Below are positions 51,116 through 61,586 of a stretch of 64,000 bases of DNA, one piece after another (position 1 is the stretch's first letter; the number at the start of each line of letters is the position of its first letter). The notes beneath the pieces were generated by a model. That model searched no databases. It saw only the letters and a list, made by a program, of their open reading frames with translations, and was not told where the DNA came from. Source of the stretch: Streptomyces himalayensis subsp. himalayensis. GTDB taxonomy: Bacteria > Actinomycetota > Actinomycetes > Streptomycetales > Streptomycetaceae. The DNA lies in contig NZ_JACEHE010000015.1 of assembly GCF_013778455.1 (NCBI RefSeq), positions 186,001-250,000 on the forward strand, written 5' to 3'. A program made the position numbers and the translations under genes.

Positions 51116-52564
51116 ATGGGGATAGTCGCCGGGCTGGACAGTTCGCCCGATTTCACTCGCATCGTCGTGTGTGACACGGACACGGGGGCCGTACTCAGGC
51201 AGGGGTATGCCCCTCATCCCGTCCCGGACGGCGGTGACGGTGGCCGGCTCTCCGATATCGATCCGCAGGCGTGGCTGCTGTCGCTGGGCGAGGCCGCCGG
51301 CGGCGGGCTGCTCGAAGGTGTGCAGGCCATCGGTGTCTCCGCACAGCAGAACGGGCTGGTGCCGCTGGACGCGCAGGGCGGCATCGTGCGGCCGGCGATC
51401 GTGGGCAACGACAAGCGGGCCCAGGTCGCGGCCGCCGACCTGATCGACCAGCTCGGCAGCCGCGAGGCGTGGGCGGCGGCCGTCGGCTGCGTACCGGGGG
51501 CCGGGCACCCCGTGACCAAGCTGCGCTGGCTGGCGAAGACGGAACCCGAGGCCGCACAGCGCACGGCAGTGATCATGCAGGCGCACGACTGGCTGGTGTG
51601 GCAGCTGCTCGGCCGGCCCGCGCGGCGCACCACGGACCGAGGCGGGGCGTCCGGCACCGGCTACTGGTCAGCGGCGACGGGCGCGTACCGCCCGGATCTG
51701 GTCGAGATGGCGCTCGGGCGGCAGGCCGCGGTGCCGGAGGTGATCGGCCCCGCCGAGGCCGCGGGCACGACGCCTGAGGGGCTGCTGATCTCGGCCGGCA
51801 CGGGCGACACGATGGCGGCTGCGTTCGGGCTCGGTGTCGGGCTCGGCGACGCGGTGGTGTCGCTCGGGGCGTCCGGCTCCGTGATGGCCGTGCACCACGA
51901 GGCGCTGACCGACTCGACCGGGATGATCACGTCGCTTGCGGACGCCACGGGCGGACATCTGCCGGTGGTCCACACACTCAATGCCGTACGGGTCCTGCGC
52001 GGGACGGCGGAGCTGCTGGGCCTGGACCTCGAGGGGCTGTCGCAGCTGGCGCTGAAGTCGACGCCGGGCTCGCACGGGCTGGTGCTGCTGCCGTATCTCG
52101 AGGGTGAGCGCACCCCGAACCTGCCGCACACCGCGGGCACGCTCGCCGGGCTGCGCCGGGAGTCGATGAAGCCCGAGCACCTGGCGCGTGCCGCGTTCGA
52201 GGGCATGCTGTGCGGGCTCGCCGACGCGCTGGACGTGCTGCGCGGACGGGGTGTGGAGGTGCGCCGGGTCTTTCTGCTCGGGGCTGCCGCGGAACTGACC
52301 GCCGTTCAGGCAGCGGCACCTTCGCTGTTCGGCGTGCAGGTCGTCGTGCCACAGCCCGCGGACTACGCGGCGCTCGGCGCGGCCCGGCAGGCCGCCTGGG
52401 CGCTGGGCCTCTCGCAGGGCACGCTCGATGCCCGTACCCCGCCGGCCTGGCAGGGCGCTTCTGCCCAGGTGTTCGAGCCGGGCGAGGAGTTGGCGGTCGG
52501 TCAGGCGGTGCGGCAGCAGTTTACGGCCGTGCGGGAGCAGACCCATCCGGCGGCGTTTGGCTGA
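51116..52564 (+). CDS. FGGY-family carbohydrate kinase (xylulokinase-like)
   Basis: 482 residues, two actin-fold domains. N-terminal phosphate loop GIVAGLDSSPDFTRIVVCDTDTG, substrate-region segment GVSAQQNGLVPLD, PGAGHPVTKLRWLAKTEP, and the C-terminal ATP-binding segment RRVFLLGAAAELTAVQAAAPSLFG. It resembles D-xylulokinase, but several motif positions are relaxed (ISAGTGDTMAAAFG, SLGASGSVMA are kept). ATG at 51116 chosen; the Shine-Dalgarno is weak. It may phosphorylate xylulose or a related pentulose, and stands alone. Confidence 0.85.
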   Translation: MGIVAGLDSSPDFTRIVVCDTDTGAVLRQGYAPHPVPDGGDGGRLSDIDPQAWLLSLGEAAGGGLLEGVQAIGVSAQQNGLVPLDAQGGIVRPAIVGNDKRAQVAAADLIDQLGSREAWAAAVGCVPGAGHPVTKLRWLAKTEPEAAQRTAVIMQAHDWLVWQLLGRPARRTTDRGGASGTGYWSAATGAYRPDLVEMALGRQAAVPEVIGPAEAAGTTPEGLLISAGTGDTMAAAFGLGVGLGDAVVSLGASGSVMAVHHEALTDSTGMITSLADATGGHLPVVHTLNAVRVLRGTAELLGLDLEGLSQLALKSTPGSHGLVLLPYLEGERTPNLPHTAGTLAGLRRESMKPEHLARAAFEGMLCGLADALDVLRGRGVEVRRVFLLGAAAELTAVQAAAPSLFGVQVVVPQPADYAALGAARQAAWALGLSQGTLDARTPPAWQGASAQVFEPGEELAVGQAVRQQFTAVREQTHPAAFG

Positions 52565-52765
52565 CCGGAGCCCCGGTGCGAGCGGTCGGTTGTTCGCATC
52601 GGCCCCTCCTTTTGCCCTACTTGGCCCATCCTTGGCTCAATCATGGGTGGCGCTACCGGCGTAATTGCTTGAGGTAACGCAGGTGGAGTGTCGGACGATA
52701 GTGGGGTGGTGCAGCCAATCCGTGGCTGGTGCACCGACCTTCTTGCCGACACCGAGAGACGAAGC

Positions 52766-54499
52766 GTGCTCATACGACTTCTGCGGACCCACCTCAGTCC
52801 GTACAAGAAACCGATCGCCCTGCTGGTGGTGCTGCAGCTACTGCAGACCAGCGCCACCCTCTATCTGCCCACCCTCAACGCGGACATCATCGACAACGGT
52901 GTCGTGAAGGGCGACACGGGATACATCCTCAGCTACGGCGGCTTCATGCTCGCGGTCGCCGTGGTCCAGATGGCGTGCAACATCGGCGCGGTGTACTACG
53001 GCGCGCGCACGGCGTCGGCGCTCGGCCGGGACGTCCGCGCGGCGATCTTCGACCGCGTGCAGTCCTTCTCCGCACGTGAGGTGGCGCACTTCGGCGCGCC
53101 CTCGCTCATCACCCGGACCACGAACGACGTGCAGCAGGTCCAGATGCTCGTCCTGATGTCGTTCACGCTGATGGCATCGGCGCCCATCATGTGCGTCGGC
53201 GGCATCGTCATGGCGCTCGGTCAGGACGTGCCGCTGTCCGGGGTGCTGCTGGCGGTCGTCCCGCTCCTCGGCATCGGTGTGAGCCTCATCGTCCGGAGGC
53301 TGCGGCCGCTGTTCCGGACGATGCAGGAGCGCCTGGACACCGTGAACCGCGTGCTGCGCGAGCAGATCACGGGCAACCGCGTCATCCGTGCCTTCGTCCG
53401 GGACGCCTACGAGACGAAGCGGTTCCGCGGCGCCAACGAGGAGCTGACCGAGGTGTCGCTCGGCACGGGCCGGCTGCTCGCGCTGATGTTCCCCATCGTC
53501 ATGACCGTGGTGAACGTCTCGTCGATCGCGGTGGTCTGGTTCGGTGCGCACCGGATCGACAGCGGCGGCATGGAGATCGGCGCGCTGACGGCGTTCCTCA
53601 TATATCTGATGCAGATCGTGATGTCCGTGATGATGGCCACCTTCATGTTCATGATGGTGCCGCGGGCCGACGTCTGCGCCGAGCGCATCCAGGAGGTGCT
53701 GACCACCGAGAGCAGCGTGGTGCCTCCGGCCTCTCCGGTACGGGAACTCAGGCGCCACGGTCATCTCGAGATCCGTGCGGCCGGGTTCCGTTATCCGGGC
53801 GCCGAGGAGCCGGTCCTGAAGGGCGTCGGCCTGGTGGCGAAACCGGGTGAGACGACCGCCGTGATCGGGTCGACGGGCAGCGGCAAGTCGACGCTGCTGG
53901 GCCTCGTACCACGGCTGTTCGACGCCACGGACGGCGAAGTGCTGGTCAACGGAGTGGACGTACGGACCGTCGATCCGCAGCTGCTGGCGAAGACGGTGGG
54001 CCTCGTACCGCAGAAGCCGTACCTGTTCGCCGGGACCATCGCGACGAACCTGCGCTACGGCAACCCGGACGCGACGGACGAGGAGCTGTGGCACGCGCTG
54101 GAGGTGGCGCAGGCCAAGGAGTTCGTCGAGCGGCTCGAGGGCGGCCTGAACGCGCCCGTCGCACAGGGCGGGACCAACGTCTCCGGCGGCCAGCGGCAGC
54201 GCCTCGCCATCGCGCGGACCCTGGTGCAGAAGCCCGAGATCTATCTCTTCGACGACTCCTTCTCGGCCCTCGACTACGCGACGGACGCCGCCCTGCGCGC
54301 GGCTCTCTCGCAGGAGACCGCCGAGGCGACCGTCGTGATCGTCGCGCAGCGGGTCGCCACGATCCGCGACGCCGACCGGATCATCGTCCTCGACGAGGGA
54401 CGGGTCGTCGGCACGGGCCGCCACCACGAGCTGATGGCGGACAACGAGACGTACCGGGAGATCGTGCTCTCCCAGCTGACGGAAGCGGAGGCAGCCTGA
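52766..54499 (+). CDS. ABC exporter half-transporter 1 (membrane + ATPase)
   Basis: 577 residues. Six-helix membrane domain (1-310) and nucleotide-binding domain with Walker A GSTGSGKST, Q-loop LVPQKPYLF, signature NVSGGQRQR, Walker B IYLFDDSFSALD (Asp in place of Glu after the Walker B aspartate, typical of the degenerate half of heterodimers), and H-loop replaced by Gln (VIVAQRVATI). GTG start with GAGAGACG upstream. The next gene starts within its stop (TGATG), so the two form a heterodimeric exporter. Confidence 0.92.
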   Translation: MLIRLLRTHLSPYKKPIALLVVLQLLQTSATLYLPTLNADIIDNGVVKGDTGYILSYGGFMLAVAVVQMACNIGAVYYGARTASALGRDVRAAIFDRVQSFSAREVAHFGAPSLITRTTNDVQQVQMLVLMSFTLMASAPIMCVGGIVMALGQDVPLSGVLLAVVPLLGIGVSLIVRRLRPLFRTMQERLDTVNRVLREQITGNRVIRAFVRDAYETKRFRGANEELTEVSLGTGRLLALMFPIVMTVVNVSSIAVVWFGAHRIDSGGMEIGALTAFLIYLMQIVMSVMMATFMFMMVPRADVCAERIQEVLTTESSVVPPASPVRELRRHGHLEIRAAGFRYPGAEEPVLKGVGLVAKPGETTAVIGSTGSGKSTLLGLVPRLFDATDGEVLVNGVDVRTVDPQLLAKTVGLVPQKPYLFAGTIATNLRYGNPDATDEELWHALEVAQAKEFVERLEGGLNAPVAQGGTNVSGGQRQRLAIARTLVQKPEIYLFDDSFSALDYATDAALRAALSQETAEATVVIVAQRVATIRDADRIIVLDEGRVVGTGRHHELMADNETYREIVLSQLTEAEAA

Positions 54500-56478
54500 T
54501 GGCCGGGCCTGCAGGGCGGATGATGGCCGGGGGCGGCCCGGACCAGCGCTCGATGGACTTCAAGGGGTCGGGCAAACGCCTGATCGCGCAGTTCAAGCCG
54601 GAGCGCACCACGATGTACGCGATGCTGGCGGCCGGTGTGCTGAGCGTCGCGCTGTCCGTGCTGGGCCCGTGGATCCTGGGCCGGGCGACCGACCTGGTCT
54701 TCGCGGGCATCATCGGGCGGCAGATGCCCGACGGCACCACGAAGGAGCAGGCGCTCCAGGGCATGCGCGAGCAGGGCGACTCAGGCATGGCCGACATGCT
54801 CTCCGGGGTCGACTTCACCCCCGGCAAGGGCATCGACTTCGGCGCCGTGGGCTCCGTACTGCTGCTCGCGCTGGTCACGTTCCTGGTGTCCGGTCTGCTG
54901 ATGCTGGTGGCCACCCGGCTGTCGACGTACGCCATCAACAAGACCGTGTACCGGATGCGCGAGGACATCCAGACGAAGCTGTCGCGGCTGCCGCTGTCGT
55001 ACTTCGACAAACGGCAGCGCGGCGAGGTGCTCAGCCGCGCCACCAACGACATCGACAACATCGGCCAGACGCTGCAGCAGTCGATGGGACAGCTCGTCAA
55101 CTCGGTGCTCAGCATCATCGGCGTACTGGCCATGATGTTCTGGATCTCACCGCTGCTGGCGCTGGTCGCGCTGGTGACGGTGCCGCTGTCCTTCCTGATC
55201 GCGACGAAGGTCGGCAAGCGGTCGCAGCCGCATTTCGTGCAGCAGTGGCGTACGACGGGCAAGCTGAACGCACACATCGAGGAGATGTACACCGGCCACA
55301 CGCTGGTGAAGGTGTTCGGGCGTCAGGAGGAATCGGCGAAGCAGTTCGCCGAGCAGAACGACGCGCTGTACGAGGCCGGCTTCCAGGCGCAGTTCAACAG
55401 CGGCATCATGCAGCCGCTGATGTTCTTCGTGTCGAACCTCAACTATGTGCTGGTGGCCGTCGTCGGCGGGCTGCGCGTCGCGTCGGGTGCTCTCTCGATC
55501 GGCGACGTCCAGGCCTTCATCCAGTACTCACGGCAGTTCTCGATGCCTCTCACGCAGGTCGCGTCGATGGCGAACCTCGTGCAGTCGGGCATCGCGTCCG
55601 CCGAGCGGATCTTCGAACTCCTCGACGCCGAGGAGCAGGAGCCGGACCCCGTACTGGCCGCGCGGCCCGAACAACTTCGCGGTCGCGTCGCGTTGGAGAA
55701 GGTGTCCTTCCGCTACGAGCCCGACAAGCCGCTCATCGACGACCTGTCGCTCACCGTCGAGCCCGGCCACACGGTCGCGATCGTCGGCCCGACCGGTGCG
55801 GGCAAGACCACACTGGTCAATCTGCTGATGCGGTTCTACGACGTGACGGGCGGCCGGATCACGCTGGACGGCGTCGACATAGCGAAGATGTCGCGCGACG
55901 AACTGCGCTCCGGCATCGGCATGGTCCTCCAGGACACCTGGCTGTTCGGCGGCACCATCGCGGAGAACATCGCGTACGGGGCGGCAGAAGGAGGGGTGGC
56001 GCGAAGCGTCTCGGGCAAGGGCGGTGGTGGGAGACGGGTGGGCGTCACCCGTGAGGAGATCGAGGAGGCGGCGCGGGCTGCCCACGCCGACCGCTTCATC
56101 CGCACCCTGCCCGACGGGTACGACACGGTGATCGACGACGAGGGCACGGGCGTCAGCGCGGGCGAGAAGCAGCTGATCACCATCGCGCGGGCCTTCCTGT
56201 CCGATCCCGTGATCCTGGTGCTGGACGAGGCGACGAGCTCCGTCGACACCCGTACGGAGGTGCTCATCCAGAAGGCGATGGCCAAGCTCGCGGACGGGCG
56301 TACGTCGTTCGTCATCGCGCATCGGCTGTCGACGATCCGGGATGCGGACACGATTCTGGTGATGGAGAACGGGGCGATTGTCGAGCAGGGCTCGCATGAG
56401 ACGTTGCTTGCCTCCGGCGGGGCTTATGCGCGGCTGTATCAGGCGCAGTTTGCGCAGGCTGTGGCTGAGGTGGACTAG
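54499..56478 (+). CDS. ABC exporter half-transporter 2 (membrane + ATPase)
   Basis: 659 residues. Membrane domain with a large external insert (residues 75-115) and an ATPase domain with Walker A GPTGAGKTT, Q-loop MVLQDTWLF, signature VSAGEKQL, Walker B VILVLDEATSSVD with catalytic Glu, and H-loop His (VIAHRLSTI). This half is catalytically complete while its partner is degenerate. An unusual in-frame insert (GGVARSVSGKGGGGRRVG, about residues 496-514) interrupts the helical subdomain right after IAYGA. The pair probably exports lipids or drugs. Confidence 0.92.
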   Translation: MAGPAGRMMAGGGPDQRSMDFKGSGKRLIAQFKPERTTMYAMLAAGVLSVALSVLGPWILGRATDLVFAGIIGRQMPDGTTKEQALQGMREQGDSGMADMLSGVDFTPGKGIDFGAVGSVLLLALVTFLVSGLLMLVATRLSTYAINKTVYRMREDIQTKLSRLPLSYFDKRQRGEVLSRATNDIDNIGQTLQQSMGQLVNSVLSIIGVLAMMFWISPLLALVALVTVPLSFLIATKVGKRSQPHFVQQWRTTGKLNAHIEEMYTGHTLVKVFGRQEESAKQFAEQNDALYEAGFQAQFNSGIMQPLMFFVSNLNYVLVAVVGGLRVASGALSIGDVQAFIQYSRQFSMPLTQVASMANLVQSGIASAERIFELLDAEEQEPDPVLAARPEQLRGRVALEKVSFRYEPDKPLIDDLSLTVEPGHTVAIVGPTGAGKTTLVNLLMRFYDVTGGRITLDGVDIAKMSRDELRSGIGMVLQDTWLFGGTIAENIAYGAAEGGVARSVSGKGGGGRRVGVTREEIEEAARAAHADRFIRTLPDGYDTVIDDEGTGVSAGEKQLITIARAFLSDPVILVLDEATSSVDTRTEVLIQKAMAKLADGRTSFVIAHRLSTIRDADTILVMENGAIVEQGSHETLLASGGAYARLYQAQFAQAVAEVD

Positions 56479-56518
56479 AAGAGTTGCCCGCCGTCGGGGT
56501 TGTCGCTGTGCCCACCCT

Positions 56519-56544
56519 CCCCCATTGCCTTAAGGGCATGGGGG
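56519..56544. terminator. Hairpin between convergent ABC and sigma genes
   Basis: Arms CCCCCA/TGGGGG and TGCC/GGCA with a bulged T and small loop, 41 bases after the ABC stop. Confidence 0.5.
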
Positions 56545-56615
56545 CACCCCCATCGCCCCTGCGGCACGACTGCCCACAGCGGCAGCGGCGCGACTGCCCA
56601 CAGCGGAACGGCGCC

Positions 56616-57992
<1,377 letters not shown>

Positions 57993-58121
57993 GAGGGGCG
58001 TGCGGTGACTTTTTGAGTCCCGTCCGTGACTGGTCGGTTACGGTCGGGGCGCGCAGCTGGCCCGCTGGGCCCGGGACCGCGGCGGGAGACCGGATTCAGC
58101 CGGCCTCAGACGCGGATGCGA

Positions 58122-60032
58122 TCAGAGCGCGTCCGCGCCGCGTTCCCGCAGTGCCCGGCCGTACTGCTGCAGCACCCACAACTCGTTCTGGACGGCGGCC
58201 AGATGCGCCGGGTCGGCGTGTGGGCCGAGGCGGGTCAGGGTGCCCTGGATCTCGCGGATGCGGCGGTCCACGGCGCGGAGGCGGACCTGGACGAGCTGGC
58301 TTCCCGCATAGATCTCGTCGACCGTCCTGCGCAGGATCGGCTCGACGGCGAGTTCGGTGACCATCGCGCGGACCACGTCGTCGGGCGCGGCCTCGCGTAC
58401 GCGGGCGAGATACGCGGAGGTGTCCTGGGCGCCCGGTTCGGCGCCGCCCGCTTCCTCGATGGTCTGCCGGACCGCGGCGTACGGCGGGGCGGTGAACTCG
58501 TCGACTCCGTACGCGTCGAAGGCCGGGGAGACCAACTCGGGGTACTGCAGGGCGAGTTTGAGGAGCTCGCGCTCGGTGCGGTGGGCCGGGCTGCGGAGGT
58601 TCAGGGCGGGGCCGGACGGTGCGCGCACCGGGGCGTACGACTGCGGGGCGCGCTGCTGTGCCGCCGCTGTCGCCGGGGCGGGGCCGCGGCCGCCGCGGTC
58701 CCGGGCCCAGCGGGCCAGCTGCGCGACCCGCTTCACCACGAACTGGATGTCCAGGATGCCGAGCATGCCGGCGAGCTGGACGGCGACCTCGTGCTGCGTG
58801 GCGCTGTTCTTGATACGGGCAACGATGGGTGCGGCCTCGTCCAGTGCTGCCGCGCGTCCGGCCGGGGTCTCCAGGTCGTAGCGGTTCACGATCTGGCGGA
58901 GGGCGAACTCGAAGAGCGGGGTGCGGGGTTCGACCAGGTCGGCGACCGCTTCGTCGCCCTTGGCGAGCCGCAGGTCGCAGGGGTCCATGCCGTCGGGGGC
59001 GATGGCGATGTACGTCTCGGCGGCGAACTTCTGGTCGTCCTCGAAGGCGCGCAGGGCCGCCTTCTGGCCCGCCGCGTCGCCGTCGAAGGTGAAGATCACG
59101 CGCGCGCTGCCGTTGTCCATCAGCAGCCTGCGGAGGATCTTGATGTGGTCGCCGCCGAACGCGGTGCCGCAGGTGGCGATGGCGGTCGTGACGCCCGCGA
59201 GGTGACAGGCCATCACATCCGTGTAGCCCTCGACGACCACGGCGCGGCTGGCCTTGGCGATGTCCTTTTTGGCGAGGTCGATGCCGTAGAGGACCTGGGA
59301 CTTCTTGTAGATCGCGGTCTCTGGGGTGTTGAGGTACTTCGGGCCGTTGTCGTCGTCGCGGAGCTTGCGCGCACCGAAGCCGACGACCTCGCCGCCGATG
59401 TCCCGGATCGGCCACATGAGGCGGCCGCGGAACCGGTCGATGGGGCCGCGGCGGCCCTCCTGGGACAGCCCGGAGAGCAGCAGCTCCTTGTCGCTGAAGC
59501 CCTTGCCGCGCAGATAGCGGGTGAGGTGGTCCCAGCCCGCCGGGCTGTAGCCGACGCCGAAGTGCGCGGCCGCGGCCTGGTCGAAGCCGCGCTCGGCCAG
59601 GAACTTCCGGCCGATCTCGGCCTCGGCGGAGGAGTCGAGCTGCTCCACGTAGAACTGCGCCGCGGTCTTGTGGGCCTCCACCAGGCGGATGCGCTCGCCG
59701 CGCTGGTGGCTCGGGTTGTACCCGCCCTCCTCGTACCGCAGCGTGATGCCCGCCTGTGCGGCGAGCCGCTCGACCGCCTCCGAGAAGGAGAGGTGGTCGA
59801 TCTTCATCACGAAGGTGATGGTGTCGCCGCCCTCCTGGCAGCCGAAGCAGTGGAAGAGCCCCTTGCTGGGGCTGACCTGGAAGGAGGGCGATTTCTCGTC
59901 ATGGAAGGGGCAGAGGCCCTTGAGGTTGCCGCCGCCCGCGTTACGCAGCTGGAGGTACTCGGACACGACGGAGTCGATCGGGAGCGCGTCCCGGACCGCC
60001 TTCACGTCCTCGTCATTGATCCTGCCTGCCAC
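58122..60032 (-). CDS. dnaG: DNA primase DnaG
   Basis: Makes RNA primers for replication. 636 residues. N-terminal zinc finger with Cys41, His44, Cys62, Cys65 (CPFHDEKSPSF...HCFGC); then the RNA-polymerase core and TOPRIM domain with VVVEGYTDVMA (catalytic Glu), FDGDAAG and DPCDLRLAKG; and a C-terminal helicase-interaction domain. ATG at 60032. Upstream on the same strand is the FAD-dependent reductase gene, 78 bases away. Confidence 0.97.
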   Translation of the reverse strand: MAGRINDEDVKAVRDALPIDSVVSEYLQLRNAGGGNLKGLCPFHDEKSPSFQVSPSKGLFHCFGCQEGGDTITFVMKIDHLSFSEAVERLAAQAGITLRYEEGGYNPSHQRGERIRLVEAHKTAAQFYVEQLDSSAEAEIGRKFLAERGFDQAAAAHFGVGYSPAGWDHLTRYLRGKGFSDKELLLSGLSQEGRRGPIDRFRGRLMWPIRDIGGEVVGFGARKLRDDDNGPKYLNTPETAIYKKSQVLYGIDLAKKDIAKASRAVVVEGYTDVMACHLAGVTTAIATCGTAFGGDHIKILRRLLMDNGSARVIFTFDGDAAGQKAALRAFEDDQKFAAETYIAIAPDGMDPCDLRLAKGDEAVADLVEPRTPLFEFALRQIVNRYDLETPAGRAAALDEAAPIVARIKNSATQHEVAVQLAGMLGILDIQFVVKRVAQLARWARDRGGRGPAPATAAAQQRAPQSYAPVRAPSGPALNLRSPAHRTERELLKLALQYPELVSPAFDAYGVDEFTAPPYAAVRQTIEEAGGAEPGAQDTSAYLARVREAAPDDVVRAMVTELAVEPILRRTVDEIYAGSQLVQVRLRAVDRRIREIQGTLTRLGPHADPAHLAAVQNELWVLQQYGRALRERGADAL

Positions 60033-60110
60033 GGAGGAATTCTACGGGGGCGGACGGACACCCATGCGGCGGCGGCCGCCCCCGGTGAGCGGGGGCGAGG
60101 GCCTGACCGG

Positions 60111-61373
60111 TCAGCCGGCGAGGCTCTCCAGCGGCACGGACGGGTCGGACAGGGCCTCGGGACCGACCCGAGCGCGAGAGCGGATGAGCCGCTGGATCGG
60201 CTCCGTGACATCCCACACATTCACATTCATCCCGGCCAGCACCCGCCCGTCCGCGAGCCAGAACGCGATGAACTGCCGCTTGCCCGCATCGCCCCGGATC
60301 ACGACCTCGTCGTACGTCCCCGGGGGCGCCCACCCCGAGTACTCGAGCCCCACGTCGTACTGGTCGGAGAAGAAATAGGGCACGCGGTCGTACGTGACCT
60401 CCTGGCCGAGCATCGCGCGGGCCGCGGCCGGGCCGCCGTTCAGCGCGTTCGCCCAGTGCTCGACGCGCACCGGGAAGCCGAAGAGCGGATGGAGGGCGGA
60501 GGCCACGTCGCCTGCGGCGTAGATGTCCGGATCGGACGTGCGCAGCGACGCGTCGACGGCGATGCCGCCGCCGTGCGCCCGGTCGGCGATGGTGAGGCCC
60601 GCGGCCTCGGCGAGGGCGGTCCGCGGGGCGGCTCCGATCGCGGCGAGCACGTCGTGCGCCGGGTGCTCCTCGCCGTCGTCGGTGCGGGCGGCGAGCACCA
60701 CGCCGTCCTGACCCGTGATCCCGGTGAGGCGGCGGCCGAAGTGGAACCGCACGCCGTGCTCGCGGTGCAGGTCGGCGAAGAGCTGGCCGAGCTCGGGGCC
60801 GAGGACGGAGTGCAGGGGTGTCGGCAGCGGCTCGACGACGGTGACCTCGGCGCCGTACTCGCGCGCGGCCGCCGCGACCTCCAAGCCGATCCAGCCCGCG
60901 CCGGCGATCACGAGGTGGCCGTTGTCGCGGCCGAGCGAGGTGAGGACACCGCGCAGCCGCTCGGCGTGCGCGAGCCGCCGCAGATGGTGCACGCCCGCGA
61001 GATCCGTGCCGGGGATGTCGAGGCGGCGCGGCTCGGCGCCGGTCGCAAGCAGCAGCTTGTCGTACTGGACGAGGGTGCCGTCACCGAGGCGCACGGCCCT
61101 GGCCTCGCGGTCGATGTCCACCACGATCTGGCCGAGGTGCAGCTCGATCTCGGCCTGGGCGTACCAGGCCGGTTCGTGCACGAAGACGCTGTCGCGCTCC
61201 TCCTTGCCGAGCAGATAGCCCTTCGACAGGGGCGGGCGCTCGTACGGGTGGTCGCGTTCATCGCAGATGAGGATCACCCGTCCGGTGAATTCCTCCGCAC
61301 GGAGCGTCTCGGCCGCCTTCGCCCCGGCCAGCCCTCCCCCGACGATGACGAACGTCTGATCAGCGTCGACCAC
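60111..61373 (-). CDS. NAD(P)/FAD-dependent oxidoreductase (rubredoxin/ferredoxin reductase type)
   Basis: 420 residues. FAD-binding GGGLAGAKAAETL (residues 12-24), NAD(P)-binding GAGWIGLEVAAAAREYGAEVTVVE (about 157-180), FAD-site IYAAGDVA, and a reductase C-terminal domain (EHWANALNGGPAAARAMLG). This type passes electrons from NAD(P)H to ferredoxin or rubredoxin, for example to P450s. GTG start with GGAGGC upstream. No ferredoxin gene adjoins. Confidence 0.92.
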   Translation of the reverse strand: MVDADQTFVIVGGGLAGAKAAETLRAEEFTGRVILICDERDHPYERPPLSKGYLLGKEERDSVFVHEPAWYAQAEIELHLGQIVVDIDREARAVRLGDGTLVQYDKLLLATGAEPRRLDIPGTDLAGVHHLRRLAHAERLRGVLTSLGRDNGHLVIAGAGWIGLEVAAAAREYGAEVTVVEPLPTPLHSVLGPELGQLFADLHREHGVRFHFGRRLTGITGQDGVVLAARTDDGEEHPAHDVLAAIGAAPRTALAEAAGLTIADRAHGGGIAVDASLRTSDPDIYAAGDVASALHPLFGFPVRVEHWANALNGGPAAARAMLGQEVTYDRVPYFFSDQYDVGLEYSGWAPPGTYDEVVIRGDAGKRQFIAFWLADGRVLAGMNVNVWDVTEPIQRLIRSRARVGPEALSDPSVPLESLAG

Positions 61374-61586
61374 TTGATGCCTCCTCGTCGGGACCGGGCG
61401 ACATCGGCGGAAACCGCGGATGTCGGAGCCCGGAACAACACGGTGCCGCCACTTGAGCGTCCCCCACGGAGCGTGAGGGGGGAAGAGGGAGTGGCCCGAT
61501 CAGGCCACGCTGGGTCACGTCCGTGTGCATATGCCCCTCAGCCGGGCGGGCCGTCAGTGACGCGCTCATGGGCGGCGGGCCGTGGT

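Noticed and set aside
56550..56615. Short direct repeat GCGACTGCCCACAGCGG near the sigma gene stop
   Set aside because: Two imperfect copies only, no pairing partner and no evident role; left unannotated.
61374..61586. Small open frames between the reductase and dGTPase genes
   Set aside because: No convincing start signal or conserved-looking peptide; treated as intergenic.
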